DNA of 64,000 nucleotides from Whalleya microplaca. Lineage: Eukaryota; Ascomycota; Sordariomycetes; Xylariales; Xylariaceae. Positions 46,401-59,246 of the stretch are shown here, piece by piece. Made by a program: the position numbers and the translations under genes. Positions within the stretch are counted from its first letter, which is position 1. Each line of letters opens with the position of its first letter. The DNA lies in contig MU385728.1 in the NCBI GenBank assembly GCA_022497155.1, positions 1 to 64,000 on the forward strand, written 5' to 3'. The notes below the pieces were generated by a model that was given only the letters and a program-made list of their open reading frames with translations, did not search any database and had not been told where the DNA came from.

Positions 46401-49400
46401 GTTTGCAGGGCAGGGCTGGCAGGTGGTGAACATGAAAAGCATCATTTGCGTCACATAAATGGGGCTGACCGAGCACTTGGCAAGCCTGGTAGGGTCAAGC
46501 AGAGAGAGCAGCAGCAAGATAACTTGAATGTGGTGAGGTCAACGGGGATTGGAGAAGTCGGAGAGGGGCCATTCACAAGCCAAATTGAAGACTGGATATA
46601 GTCGTACAGTCGTCGTACAATACCATCTGTGTACATCCATACATACAACATACTACAGTACAACAGGCAAGCGGGGAATAGTAAGGTACGACTATCAAGT
46701 GTACATGTCTTGACTACCTACATAACTTCCAAGGTTGACTTGACTACTTCATCACTGACTGACAACCTGCTCAATGCTAGTCGATAATCCCACACTTCCC
46801 GCGCTTTCACCTACGCCTAAGGTTGTCTGCTTGTATAGGTACACTAGTTATACTTAAAATCCATGTTACATGTCAGCATGTCAAGCCTGCCTAGGGGCAG
46901 AGGGGGCAGCCATTTCTCGTCATCGAAGGTATTTTGAGAAAATACATGCATGTAGGGACTGTATGTGGTTCCATGTCACCTTGGCCAAGTACTTTGGTAG
47001 GTACCTGACCTGACCTTACATGTTGGTATGCAATGCCGGCCGGCTTGACTGAGATTGTCAAGCCACGAAATTACGTATGCGTGCATTGACTGTGGTCTAC
47101 ACGTCTCTACACGTCATCGCCACCATCGTTATCGTACAAGCAACATCACATACTCACTTCATGCCCACTAGCAAGGGCTATATGTTGTTTCGCTCATGGC
47201 GCTCCGGAACAATGATTTTTGTTTACTGGCTTGATTTGCTGCGTCGGGAAAGTCATGACCACATCGCGAATAGTATGGGCTGTTGAAATTCTTCCAATCC
47301 TGCTCGTCCCGTGTAAGTGTGGGGAGCTACTCGCGCAAGCGTGCCATTACCTGGTGACACGCAGGTTACCTACTGAAGTAGATATGGAGTTGCATGTACA
47401 TATTAGGACATCAGATCAGCATAGCTGTCGCTTGATCCTATTCAAAGACATTTAAGATTACAGTAATCTGAATAGAGGATGTCCTTATCTACTTGTCTTG
47501 ATATCAACGAAATTATATGCTTGTCATCTGGACTATTTCTGTCTCCTGTTCCACAAGTCGGTATAAATATAAAACTACCTTATAAAGACTAGTGTCACCA
47601 ACGGTGCAGCGTGTTATAATAGAGGCTAGATTATAAGGCTAGATGCAACCTACCTATGGATGATACACAGGTAAGTACCTAGGCCATGTACGTATATGTT
47701 ACACCTTACCCAGCCATTCGCTCTGCAGAGTGGTCAGAACTATATAACCTAGGTAGACTATTAGCTAAGACTAGACATTTAAGCTTTGCTCAAGTCTTGT
47801 TTATTAGGAGCAGACTGGCCAATATTCCTGGTGAGGGGTATTTATACTCTCACTTACACGCTTTAGTCAGGACGCTGATCCATGTCAGAATTATATATAC
47901 CGGTGTGATAAACGATTCTGTATAATCGACGTTGCTCACCACGTAGCATCTCTGACTTGAGGATGTGTGTATCTGATTGAACGCCTTGACCTGCACCACC
48001 CAACCACAGTGCCACGTTCCCCAGGCCTAACAGCAGCTATCTCCATATCTCTCTTTACCTCAAATTCGATATCATAGAGTGTAAATGTCAGGTTGCGCCC
48101 AGTACTTAAGTATGTAAGATGAATTTCAATGACACTAGAAGGTCCTTAGTTTTCTTGGAAGCGCAACTTTACGGCAGTAAATCAGATAGGCAACAGATAT
48201 CCAATAAAAACTGCTGAACATAATATCTGTGTAATACAAAATAGCCTCTGGGCAGCTGGGTTAGGTATAATGCTGCGAAACCGTTACGCAAAAAGTAGAG
48301 GAACGTGCAGCCGATTACGGGCAACTGAGAACGAACGATGTGCACCTTGGCAATAGCTTACTATGTACGTCGAAGATGGAGTATGGTAATTACCCGCCGT
48401 GCTTTGTGAAGTTGGGCAAGGCGAGCCGCACACCGTTTTACAGAATGTCTGGGCGCCCAGGATCTCGAAACGTTTCCCAAAGCACATGTACATGTGAAAA
48501 GTCGCACATGGTAACATCGGATTCATCTACATACTGACAGAAAGTTTTTATTGACAGTGTGGGGATAATAATTGATGTTTCTGTTTGAATATGCCATTTC
48601 AGATGAAGCAAATCAGCCTGTTTTCAAGATCGAAACACCGGGGGAAAACGTCCATTATAAGAACTCAGAATGGCTTGGCTGACAACATACGTATGCCAGA
48701 CTGCCATCATCATCATCATCATATGTATGTATGTGTGTATGTATGTATGCACGCAGAAAGTCGGACTTCTCTAGTTGGGACCCTAGTAATAGCCTAGCCC
48801 GCCTGTCGTGCAGCCACGGGACTCGTTTTGTGGCGTCACAGCAGAACGTTTCATGGTGGACCTGCAGCGGGCATTCAGCAGCCCGGCTGCCCTGCTGCCC
48901 TGCAACCCTGTCCTGCCTGCAACTCTGCGATCCTAGCGATCCTAGCGATCCTTTTATTAGGCCTCCAATCGCTAACGGTCCCTTTATCGAAGCCCGAGAT
49001 CTCCAGACAGCCAGAGGCTCAGCCTGCGGATCCGGAGCTACATCTCCAACCAGTCTGCCCATTCACTGAGGTCTTTGACTTTCATCATTCTTCTTTTTGA
49101 ATTTCAATACGGGCTGCTTGCTTCTCTTTCCTTCACCTTCCCGACCTCACTCGGCTGGTCTCATTAAATCACAAAATCAAATCATCCTTTTCCCTGTTTC
49201 TTCATCCGGATCGTTCGGTTTTAGCCTTCTTGCATTAAGGTATAAGCCTCATCCGGATCTTTCCCTACACGGCTCCGCAGCAGCTGGTCTGGATACTGGA
49301 TAGCTTCTTTGGATTCTGGACCAACGAATCCTACACCACTACTCACCAAGCCGATCTGCCAAACATAGTAATTATTGTGGATAGCTGCGCCGCTCCATTC

Positions 49401-49545
49401 ACCACGCATTCCTGGTTGCAGCGAGCTGCACGATCCGGACTCAGTCGACCGGCTCCGTTCGTAGGTAGCAATACCGGAAATCCTAGCGCTTACCCATTCA
49501 CCACTGTCCGCTCATCCTTCGTGATTTATTAGCGTCAGCAGCAGC

Positions 49546-51382
49546 ATGGACACCATGGCTTGGTTATCATCCTCGCGGCCAGCCTCTTTCCGTCTCAACA
49601 ACGCCGTTGGACATTGGACACCCGATATGCCCACGATGGCGATAATGGCGTCGCCGCATGAAACGCATCCGTCGTTCGCACACTTGGTGCTGTTGGTCTT
49701 TGAGGCGGTCCTGGAGGTTGTCTGTGTCAGTTTACCAGGGTATCTGATTGCAAGGCTCGGGCATTTCGATGCCGACAAACAGAAGTTCTTAGCAAACCTC
49801 AACGTGATGCTCTTCACGCCTTGTCTAAGTAAGAACATACAAAGGCTCATCCGATCAAGTAACCGCACTAACCAATAATCAGTCTTCACGAAACTGGCAT
49901 CACAACTCAATGCCGACAAACTAGTCGACCTCGCTGTCATCCCCATCATCTTCGTCATACAGACTCTCGTATCCTATGTAGTATCCATCGGGGTAGCAAA
50001 GGCATTTCGACTGGGGAAGCGGCCGAGCAACTTCGTGACAGCTATGGGTGTGTTTGGCAACTCCAACTCGCTACCGATATCCCTCGTCATCTCCCTATCC
50101 CAGACCCTGAAGGGACTCCACTGGGACAGAATACCGGGCGATACCGACGACGAAGTAGGCGCGCGTGGTATTCTCTATCTTCTGATATTCCAACAACTTG
50201 GCCAGCTGGTCCGATGGAGCTGGGGTTATCACGTTCTCTTGGCACCCAAGAGTCGATACGAGGAATACCAGAATGAGACGGTGGAGGAAGGCAGATACCA
50301 GGACAATGTTTCACGCGAGAACTTGATCCCAGGCCTAGATGGGAACCTGCCAGAGGGCAACACTGAAGCGTATGCCGATAGCTCGGACGGATCGGATGTT
50401 TATGAACCAGCCGGGAGAACTCCGATTGCTGGAACTTCAGATACTTCTCCAGTCGATTCCGACGATGACGCTAGCCTGCCCAAGAGACGTTTGCCAAGGA
50501 AGTACAGCAACGCTTTGAATAGCAGCAATGGTCACTTTGCGACGCCTACCGGCGACTCTGGCGACATCATGTCGTTCCCTCGTATGCGCGATCCTGAGGA
50601 ATCGGAAGTCCCTAGCGGGCTCCAGGGGTGTTATGTTCGCGCGAGCCTAGGCATTCAGAAGATTGCTGCCTCTGCTAAGCAGCGTGCTGCTCGGATATCT
50701 GGATGCGTCTACCAACGGTTGCCTCGTCCTGTCCAGGGTGTCGTGGTGGGAGTATGGCGTGCATGGCTCCGAGTCTATACCTTTCTCTGGGAGTTCATGA
50801 ACCCGCCGCTATGGGCGATGCTTCTCGCTATCATCGTAGCTTCGGTACCCGATCTGCAGCGACTTTTCTTCCAGGAAGGCACCTTCATCAACAACAGTGT
50901 AACGAGGGCGGTGTCTCAGAGCGGTGGTGTTGCTGTGCCTCTGATCCTCGTGGTGTTGGGCGCCAATCTTGCTAGAAACACGCAGAACCACGAATCGAGA
51001 GATCCGGAAGAGGAGCAGATCGGAAAGAGGCTGCTTGTGGCTTCGCTCATCAGCCGCATGGTCCTTCCCACTCTCATCATGGCGCCCATTCTGGCTTTCT
51101 TTGCGAAATACGTCCCCGTCAGCATCCTGGATGACCCGATCTTCGTTATCGTCTGCTTCCTCCTGACAGGTGCGCCGAGTGCCTTACAACTGGCCCAGAT
51201 CTGCCAGATCAACGAGGTGTATGAAGGCGTTATGTCAAAGATCTTGTTCCAGAGCTATGTTGTCTGGTAAGTAATTCACCCTCAGACTCCCAAACTTTCA
51301 TCTAACATTTTATAGGGTACTCCCATCAACATTGGTTCTCGTCATGTTAGCTCTCGAAACTGTCGAGTGGGCTCTGCAGTGA
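49546..51382 (+). CDS. PIN-like / auxin efflux carrier family membrane transporter
   Basis: Exons 49546-49828, 49883-51266 and 51316-51382 (introns of 54 and 49 bp, all phases consistent) give 577 residues. The N-terminal membrane half contains LPGYLIARLGHFDADKQKF, TPCLIFTKLASQL across the first junction and GNSNSLPISLVISL, conserved in the fungal Mem_trans (auxin efflux carrier) family. A long polar, acidic central loop (about 212-375) follows, then a second membrane half (PPLWAMLLAIIVASVP, VPLILVVLGANLARN, LTGAPSALQLAQICQINEVYE) ending EWALQ. Such proteins have two five-helix bundles joined by a cytosolic loop, and in fungi often sit in the ER. The substrate in fungi is unknown. A second ATG is at 49555. 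Confidence 0.92.
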
Positions 51383-52362
51383 GCAATCTGACGACCGTCG
51401 TTTCTGTTTAATGCTTTGTATAATATGATATCCGACAAAGTTGTTTTTTTAACTGTGTGCTACGACCGAACTAGGGGATGTATAAAAGATTAGAGAAATA
51501 CGGACTCAAACTCCATGACCAACCACAGAATCGAATCACACCGATTCGGACCTTGCTTCGCCGAGGTAGATGCAAGGACGGAATGAAGGAAAGTGTCGCT
51601 AGAAGGAACCTTTTGTGCATTACTAGACAGGTCCTCAGGATGCGATTCCTCAGATAAAGTGGTGGCTCTCTCGGTGATATTAGAGGGTTTGTGGTTTGGA
51701 TCATAGTCCAGAGTCCATAAGAGTATATATGTATATACAGCGGAACTACTCACTGGTTCTGACAACCCATGACGGGCCTTGTTGATAGCAAGACGCAATG
51801 TATGTATGTGTGCTATTTGAAGTACTTCAGGGTACTAGCCAGATGACTAACTAGGTCCATGTGCCTAGAGAGGGGAACAAGAAGAAGCTGGAGACATGCC
51901 TAAATACTAAGAATTCATTCGCCTATTAATGCCCCTTTGAGCGTGATTGTCGTCGTTACCTCAGAAAATAAAACCTCACTTCATAGATTAGATATACAGT
52001 TGCCTACTTATTTAATTGTTTGAACTACCCAACACATCCATTGTCAGAGGCAGATAGACACATCTGGAAGGTGGGGGACCCCACCATGCCGCACTCCGCC
52101 ACTATCCAACCTGTCGTTATTAATAACAATGCTAAATCTCGTTATTTGAGGATGATGTAACGATCTTCCCATCTCGATAATAACGTTACTTAGAGCAACG
52201 GGGTACATGATACATCCTATTTAAACCCCGGCTCTCCAACCTCTAGATACACAGCATACCTACTACACATACAGTCCTCATCCCGTATCGTTCAAGATAG
52301 GGCGAAAAAAGAAACCTCGTCACCACAAAGGGACACAACCGCGCCCGTGGTCGTCCCGCAGA
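51383..52362. other. Intergenic, promoter of the sirtuin gene
   Basis: No gene is recognised; the minus-strand frames near 51470-51800 have no coding character. The last 120 bp are A/C-rich and pyrimidine-rich as in fungal leaders. No certain regulatory site. Confidence 0.5.
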
Positions 52363-53840
52363 ATGGGTCAAGAACAATCAGGTCTCGTCGACGAGACTAC
52401 ACCACCTCAGACGCTATCAGAGAGAAGTCTAGCAGCTGTAGCCTCGCTGATCAAGAATGGCCATGCCAAGCGCATCGTCGTCATGACCGGCGCCGGCATC
52501 TCCACGGCCGCAGGAAGTGAGTCACCCATCACCTCCCCAAACACGAGAATTGGATGTGCGTTCGCGCGATCGCAACACACTATACTAACCTCTACACCAC
52601 CCACCTTGTAGTCCCGGACTTCCGCTCGCCCAAGACGGGGCTCTACCACAACCTAGCACGGCTGAACCTGCCGTACCCGGAGGCGGTGTTCGAGATCGAC
52701 TTCTTCCGGCGCAACCCGACGCCGTTCTACTTCCTGGCCAAGGAGCTGTACCCGGGCAACTTCCAGCCGACGATCGCGCACGTGTTCGTAGCCCTTCTCG
52801 CCAAGAAGGGCCTGCTGCACATGCTCTTCACGCAGAACATCGACTGCCTGGAGCGCGCGGCCGGCGTGCCCCCCGACAAGATCGTCGAGGCCCACGGCAG
52901 CTTCGCCACCCAGCGCTGCGTCGACTGCAAAACCGCCTACCCGGAGGCCGCGATGCGCGAGCACGTCGAGCGCGGGGAGGCGCCGCGCTGCGCGCGCTGC
53001 AAGGGTTTAGTGAAACCGGACATCGTCTTCTTCGGCGAGCAGCTGCCCGAGGCCTTCTACGGCAACATGCCGGCCGTGCGCGCCGCGGATCTGGTCTTGG
53101 TCCTCGGCACCAGCCTGATGGTGCAGCCGTTCGCGAGCCTGCCGCGCATGGCGGCGGACAGCGCGCCGCGCGTGCTGTTCAACCTCGAGCGCGTGGGGGA
53201 CCTGGGCACGCGCGCCGACGACGTCCTGTGCCTCGGCGACTGCGACTCCGGGATCCGCAAGCTGGCGGACGAGCTGGGCTGGCGGGACGAGCTGGAGACG
53301 AAGTGGGCGAAGCTCGTGGGCGAGAAGGAGGCGGCGCGGCAGCGGGCGAGCGGCGAGAGGAAGGAGGCGGACCTCGAGGACGAGCTGGAGCGCCTGGTCG
53401 GGGACGTGGAGGATAAGTTGGATATTTCCGCGGGCAGCAGAGGCGAGACCGGTGCTAACCTCGCGAAGCAGGAAGAAGAAGAAGAAGAAGAGGGCACTGA
53501 TCGTCCGCAAAGCCCGGAGGATGCTCCGGCGGCGAAGAAGACTGGGGGCCCTGATCACGACGGGGTGGGTGGCGGCCCGGCGGGAGTGGTTGGCCTCGAG
53601 GGCGAGGGAGCTCCGCCGGCGGGCAAAGAAGGCGCGGCTGAAGAGGGCCCGGAGGAGGGCGGTAAGGAGCTGGAGGAGAGGGTAGCCAGTAGTTACACGC
53701 CTGTCCAGCTGGCGAACGAGGGAGAGGAGGCCAGCAAGAAGGACGATGTTAAACCTACGAGCAAGGGAGAGGACAAGGTTAAACCCTCCAGCAAGGCAGA
53801 GGACGAGGGTGGAGGTGGTAAGCCAGAGCCGGCTCTGTAG
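52363..53840 (+). CDS. HST2: Sirtuin, NAD-dependent protein deacetylase, Hst2/SIRT2 type
   Basis: Exons 52363-52516 and 52612-53840 (intron 52517-52611, 95 bp) give 460 residues. The catalytic core shows the NAD-binding GAGIS (43-47), IPDFRSPKTGLYHNL (52-66), TQNID (125-129), catalytic His146 in EAHGS, and the zinc site Cys154, 157, 178, 181; GTSLMVQPF follows. This is the class I Hst2/SIRT2 pattern, a mainly cytosolic deacetylase of histone H4 K16 and other targets. The N-terminus MGQEQS is a candidate N-myristoylation site. After about residue 310 comes a 150-residue low-complexity Glu/Gly/Lys/Pro-rich tail (EEEEEEEGTDRPQ; KPTSKGEDKVKPSSKAED repeat-like), longer than in yeast Hst2. The core is very GC-rich. 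Confidence 0.93.
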
Positions 53841-55448
53841 GCGCAATCTCCCAGGCTCAAGGATAGGGGCTCTGGGCGTCTCTTTGCAGTTTCATTTCTC
53901 CCCCGTTATGGTATCAACTTTCAAGGCGTTACTTACTAGGTCCCAAGTGTATACTTGTGCACTCGATGAGAATATACCCGCGATGGTTTGGAGCAAGAAA
54001 GGGGACAAAGAAAAAAAAGAAAAAAGAGATTGTTTTGACTTTAGTGAACTGGGAGCCTAGAGCTATAGGATAAAGGGTGTCTACGAGTATTAAGGACGCG
54101 GGCCGTCGAATAATACGATTGGCCTTAATAAGTGAGTATGCGTAATACACAGTTTTAACTTGTGTAATATACAATAAGGTTTATACTTATTATTTTGCTC
54201 GACTATGCTCAGTCTCTGAATGCGGATGAACCCCTTATCGTGTTCTAGTGAACAGGTCTGAAAAATAGCTGGGACGATATCACCACATAACCAACTCGCC
54301 AAGGCATAGTTGGTCTTATACTCGTAGCAGATTTATCTATATATATATTTGTTTCGAGGGAGAAATAGTATATCTAAGTTTAGCCTGGAAGCCAAGCTTC
54401 TTGTCCAGTATGCTTCATACGCAGCTACCTTCTTATCGCCGAAGAGGAACCTTACCGCCATATCAGATTCGTCAACAGATTGACAGGTTCTCAATGATAA
54501 CGTCCTGAGCCAAGGGTCGGCGGAGCAGCGTTACACGCGTCCCGAAAATCGTGAGAGGCACAGACAAGACAAGGCTCTCAGCGCAAAGCGAAGACCAAGA
54601 CTATCGATTGTGCCCCAACAAGTACGTGTGCGTCCATCCATGATCCCATGATCGTCTCTTCGTTGTCAACGACAACGACATCCATAGCCTATACAGCGCA
54701 TAGCCACACCTCGTGCCTCGAATTGGCATATACACTGGACAAATGAACTCGGCGGGTCTGTTTTACACACAGATGCGCCAAGGTGGTCCGGCGGTTTTGA
54801 GCAATATATAATTGGAAGTTAGCGGCTGAGGTGAAGTAGGCAATTGTTATCTTTGATCGACACTGACACCGTGGAAAATGAAAGCGTCTGGTAAATAAGA
54901 GCCCGGATGGCAGCTTTACCAAGGAGCCAAGCTCCTCGGCGCCGCGCCGAATAATCACACTAATTGACTCAGTGCCGGAAGAAACCCTGGGAGATCTGCC
55001 CGCCGAGTCCAGATTGGCTCCATTTTTGGGCTCCTTGGCTTGAGCCTCGGCGTGTTTGGGGCTTTCCGGTTTGACGCTGTTTGTCGCTATTTCTGGCGGT
55101 GCAAACAGTCGTGGGGGGTTCTTTCTGATGCCGAGAGATAGCTAGCTTTCTTGTTTACTTGGCTTGGAAGAAGGTGCGGTATATATAGAGATACGTCAAA
55201 ATTCATATGTATAAGTAGTCATCCACTCGAAAAGAGACAGAATTTAGTCTAAACCAGCTCGTACAACAGAACAGACTTTAATTTATCTCTTCCTACTTAT
55301 CAGTGTTGCGTCTATACTATAAAGATATCTTAAAAAGCAACCCAAAAAAAAAAAAAAAAAAACCCAAAGGCTAGACCTACCTACTCCTTACCTACCAACG
55401 GAATCACTCTCGAATCTCGATTCCCGACTCAACCTCACCACTGCCATC
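53841..55448. other. Intergenic
   Basis: No gene is recognised. The end carries the TATA box (55180-55188) and an A19 tract (55344-55362) in the leader of the small secreted protein gene. Confidence 0.55.
55180..55188 (+). promoter_or_regulatory. TATA box of the small secreted protein gene
   Basis: TATATATAG lies about 260 bp upstream of ATG 55449 and is the clearest TATA element in the gene's upstream region. The distance implies a 5' UTR of about 200 nt, which is inference. Confidence 0.45.
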
Positions 55449-55697
55449 ATGCAATACCAACAACTCATCAGCATCCTCACTCTGGCCATCGTGCCCGCAG
55501 CCCTCGCAGCACCGACTGAAATCCACCCAGAAACATCGTCCGGAGCCGGCCTGGCACCCCGCCAATTCTACGACGGCCCCTGCGAGCACACCAACTGCGG
55601 CGTCGAGGGCATCGACTGCCGGGCCACGCAGCGCGCGTGGTGCGTGCGGTATCCGTCCATCGACGCACCGGAAGGTTGCACTTGCAGCCATCTGTGA
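55449..55697 (+). CDS. Small secreted cysteine-rich protein
   Basis: This is an 82-residue single-exon frame with a strong signal peptide (residues 1-20, ISILTLAIVPAALA, cleavage probably after ALA), a short pro-like segment 21-38 ending LAPR and a compact mature part with six Cys (45, 50, 57, 65, 77, 79), an even number that could form three disulfides. The protein ends CTCSHL, 25 bases before a stop-rich region. It is not a hydrophobin: the CC doublets are missing. Size and layout fit secreted effector- or defensin-like candidates, but I do not recognise a family and the activity is unknown. The ATG is preceded by CCATC and follows a TATA box and A-rich leader. Confidence 0.75.
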   Translation: MQYQQLISILTLAIVPAALAAPTEIHPETSSGAGLAPRQFYDGPCEHTNCGVEGIDCRATQRAWCVRYPSIDAPEGCTCSHL

Positions 55698-56177
55698 GCA
55701 GTCTTCCTCTTCTCTTCGGAGATCGAAATTATGCACCAGAGTAGCGTAGAAGAGAAACAACAGCACCACCACCACCAGAAATAGGTGTTCCAGAAATAAA
55801 TGGTGTTTAGCCATGGTGGGGAGGCTCAAATTTTTTGTTTCTGTTTTAAGCTCGTTGCAAGGGTTACATTGGTTTGGGTGTTTGGGAAGTGCCGGTCCAA
55901 TAGACCGCGACGGGCGAGATCCCGGACGCAGATAGATCGCTGCAGGGTGGCGTTACCGGCGCCGGGATTGGTAGGTGTTTAGTGCCTACTGCGTACATAT
56001 CAGCCCGCCTATGTACAGGGGTGTTTATCAGATGGACGAAACACTTGGTGGCACTAGGTTCTTAGACATAGAGACAGGTTATAAAACAATAAAAAAGCAG
56101 CTGATTGGACAATCTATCTATCTAGAGTCTACAGTTCTATTTCTGCTCAAAGCCAAGCATTCTGCCTCACGGGAAAC
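55698..56177. other. Intergenic between convergent genes
   Basis: It contains the 3' ends of the small secreted protein and caleosin genes. Frames here have no coding character. Confidence 0.5.
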
Positions 56178-57196
56178 TTACTGCTTCTTCGCCTCTTGCC
56201 GCTTAGCAATGGTGTAAAAGATGCTTCCGTCGTAGACCCCGCGGATATCCTCCTTCATCATCTTCCCGTCCGCCGGCCAAAGCATCAGGTATGTCGCGAT
56301 CCCTATATTAGTCAACTCAGTTAGTTTCTTTCGCAAACATGCCTATCTAGGTATATATAGGTAAATGCATCTCTTGCCACGTGGAAGACTTACACTCAAA
56401 AAAAGCCCCAAACCACCCGACGGGGTCATTGTTGCATCTATGACCCTTGAGCAGGTCGAAGACATCCCAAATAGTCAGATAGTCGTGGCCGTGACCGTAT
56501 TTGGAGAAGATGTTCTCGAACTGCTGCGGTACGAAGCGGCCCTCCGTGTCGTACGTGCCCGTGTCGCTCCCGTGCTTGTCCTTGTAGACGTTGGCTAAGT
56601 AGATGCGGAAGAAGGGGTCTGGGAACAGGCCCGAGACTGTCGGGTACGAGAAGCTGCAGTGGATGATGCAGACGCAGAGCAAAGACAGGAAGACCCCAAA
56701 GCCTACGCGGCGGAAGCCGACGAAGCTCTCATGCGGCCAGATGATGCCGTCATGGTCCTAAGCGTGTTAGTCAGGGGTTTCACTTCATTGCTGTGTAGGC
56801 ACGGCACTTACACCGTCGAAGAACTCGCAGTGTTGTTGAAGGGCCTATCAGTCAGTTAGTCTTCAGGTTTGTGTCTACTGTATGTTGGAAGGTCATCCAC
56901 CGTTTCGCCCTGGTGACGCTCAGCCCATCCGTTCTCTATCGTTCCGTACGGCTTTTCGTAAGTAGCTGCGATGTTGGCCCGAGCAGTGCCTTCACGAGGT
57001 TTGTTAGCATAAGTACTAAGTTTGTTACCATTTAGACTTGGAATAGTCACGTACCCGGATGCGGTAGTCTCTGGTCATCTTCGGGTTGGCAGAATGGTTT
57101 CCGGTCGACGGTCACCCTCGCCTTGGGTATAGAGGTCACAACGGGTGGAGTGGGCGCTCCATTGACCTTTGACTTTTTCGACTCGTTGTTGAACAT
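56178..57196 (-). CDS. Caleosin / peroxygenase family protein
   Basis: Five exons on - (57196-57055, 56989-56901, 56844-56812, 56757-56394, 56302-56178) join to 250 residues; introns are 65, 56, 54 and 91 bp and the phases agree. The 33-bp third exon encodes ALQQHCEFFDG. One EF-hand calcium loop spans residues 87-98 (DGDHDGIIWPHE), preceded by His82, a conserved haem ligand position in caleosins; a second His candidate is in KYGHGHDYLTIWD (177/179). A membrane-associated segment (108-125) followed by a Pro-containing turn (SYPTVSGLFPDPFF) matches the proline-knot region. The end is WPADGKMMKEDIRGVYDGSIFY, also typical. Caleosins bind lipid droplets or ER and use hydroperoxides to oxidise fatty acids; in fungi they affect lipid storage, sporulation and secondary metabolism. 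Confidence 0.92.
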
Positions 57197-58351
57197 CGTG
57201 CTTAATGTCTGTCTATGAAATATTTATAGGTATGCATTTTGTCGAATCAGATTTCTAAGCATTCAGCTGACGCTTTTGCACTTGACTTCCTCATGTACTA
57301 CGCTAAATATGACGTCATTGAGGCCTTGTCCAGAGCAGTATCCCCATCATGTTTCATCAGCAGGGTCGGACATTCTGTATTGCGCATACTACAAACACTG
57401 GCAAAGCGGGTTATGTTACATTGTGAAATCAGCACCCTGTAAGGTTTCGACTCTTTAGAAACGATGACTTAGAAATATATCTTTGTCTCGACGTTTACAC
57501 CTTCCTGTTTTTCTAGAATGTCTCTCAACCCCCTGCGATATCCCAAAGCTATACTGCGCGCCTCACGCTTAATAAAAAGCTGTCTCGCCTCTTGAGATTA
57601 GATAAAGACCTGAGCTTGTTGCCGTTATTTGAATGACTTTCGAGAGTAAAGAGACCTTGGGGTACTCTGAGAAGCAAGTAATTGCCAATGTGAGCCTGAG
57701 GAGCGTAAACATTCATGCCATACCTCTCAGACTGGTAGAGCCAAGCTGATCTTTGATATAGTACAATAATTGAGGCGCTCTAGAAACTACATTGATCCCA
57801 CTCTACATATATTGTCCCCCAAGGATTTACCTCTTTGGTCAAGCTTGTGGGCTCATCCTGTAGACACAAGCTCAAACTAAACGTCCTTACGAACGATTGG
57901 CTTAACACGAGTGAGTCGATGACTCCTCGTAAATAGTGCCCCAGTTGCCCAAAATCTCAGTCTTACTAAAGCCCTAGCATTGAGAAAAGTCATATATCCC
58001 GATGTTTATTTGCCTTTGATATAACCGAACGGTGGTATGTGCATTCCTTGCCCAACCGAGCACACATCCATCGTGCACACTGGCCTCTCTTTGTTGCATT
58101 TGGTTCTTCGTTACCTATGTCCAATAGCTATATCAATACAATATCCTTAAAAAGCAATTAGTCTCACTTGCTTACGAGTGATATAACTGGTTCTACATCT
58201 CGGTTTAACCCTCAGCAGTCGTTCTGAAACAGTCTCGGTGGTGCCTTGTGCTTTCCATGGCGTTTTCTTGATATTTTTGCAGCCGCCATAGAACCATTCA
58301 GCTACAATATGTTAGATTGTGAACTTGTTGTCAAGGTCGTCTTTTAGAAAA
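57197..58351. other. Intergenic, nothing recognised
   Basis: It contains the caleosin promoter region. No credible coding frame or RNA gene; the small + frames at 57239-57458 overlap each other and lack features. Confidence 0.5.
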
Positions 58352-59246
58352 TCAACTCACTGGTTACGCTGGGAGACGTAGACAACGCTTGACGTTATCA
58401 CAGGAAACTATCTTACCATACCGAACGCTGTTGGAGTGGCAGTATCTCTGCTCGTCTTCGTCAACATGGCTCTCGTTATTGAGTGAATGCATATGGTTAT
58501 CCACGTTACCTTGGCTTGATATCTCATTGAGAATCGATAACAAGAGTGTATGAGACGCAAAGTTGAAAGCAGGTCCGTCTGGTGTAGGAGGCTCTTGTCT
58601 TGGAAGCTGTAATTTGCATCTGAGATGTAGATCTGGCCGGCACTTCTCGCAGGAATATTTGATATGTTTGTAATATATTGGGTCCAGTCCAAATACTCTT
58701 ACGCAACCGCCATGTCGCCGGAATTACAAGTATTACACTGATGCAACATAGTAGGTTTACCGTATTTATTTGAAAATGTAAGTCGAATGACTGCTTTCCC
58801 ACTAGTACGGCTTTGTGCTAATCTTGAATCACCTTCTAAGTGCTCAGCGCCGGTCTGCGATAGCAAAGCAGATAGAGATATCTCTTCAACGTGACTTGCG
58901 AGATGCCTTATGATAGCAATCCTCCATTGACCAGTTGGTTCGGAGCACAAAGGACATTCTATGACGGGCCAAAGAGGTTTCATACCTTGGTCCAAGGCAA
59001 GATGTGTAATACAGTCGTTTCGTGTATCGAATGTAACGCTAGAACAACTTGTATTCAGACAGATATATGACTGTAAGTCAAGGTAAAGATGGTGCCTGGA
59101 AAGTACCAGTACAGACTTGAGGTTTAAATGAGTTTGATACAACTTCCGAACTGAATTTATTCGTATCATAATCATTCTACCGCAAGCAACACATGGAAAA
59201 CACCTCCCATCCTTTCCCTCGTCTAGCATAGGGGGATACGTACCTT
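58352..59246 (-). CDS. Fungal C2H2-like zinc-finger protein, C-terminal exons
   Basis: On -, an exon from about 59246 to 58761 encodes PPMLDEGKDGRCFPCVACGR, then LYLDLQSYICLNTSC, CITHLALDQG and IECPLCSEPTGQW...IRHLASHVEEISLSALL. The spaced CxxC and H pairs and the ending RHLxxHxEEIxLxALx match the degenerate C2H2 module of large fungal proteins that often also carry ankyrin or NACHT/NLR-like parts. A probable intron (58760-58696) leads into a second exon reading LDPIYYKHIKYSCEKCRPDLHLRCK and a polar Asn/His-rich tail. The end is uncertain (stop near 58352 or 58364). The start probably lies further upstream (see 59247-60060). Exon borders are inferred and the gene could be decayed. Confidence 0.5.

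Larger units (their letters stand above)
44977..49545. other. Long divergent intergenic region with simple repeats
   Basis: This lies between the divergent MAPKK and PIN-like genes and contains both promoters and probably long 5' UTRs. It holds a T28 run (45949-45976), a 10-bp minisatellite (46061-46100), a (GGCT)n tract (46368-46399), repeated TGGAATC (45711-45732) and GTAT/CATC tracts near 48700-48750. Small frames at 47077-47286, 47219-47455 and 47686-47925 have no recognisable features and I do not call them genes. Confidence 0.55.

Noticed and set aside
53007..53846. Minus-strand 279-residue frame opposite the sirtuin gene
   Set aside because: Antisense shadow of a GC-rich gene; the sirtuin frame has all catalytic motifs.
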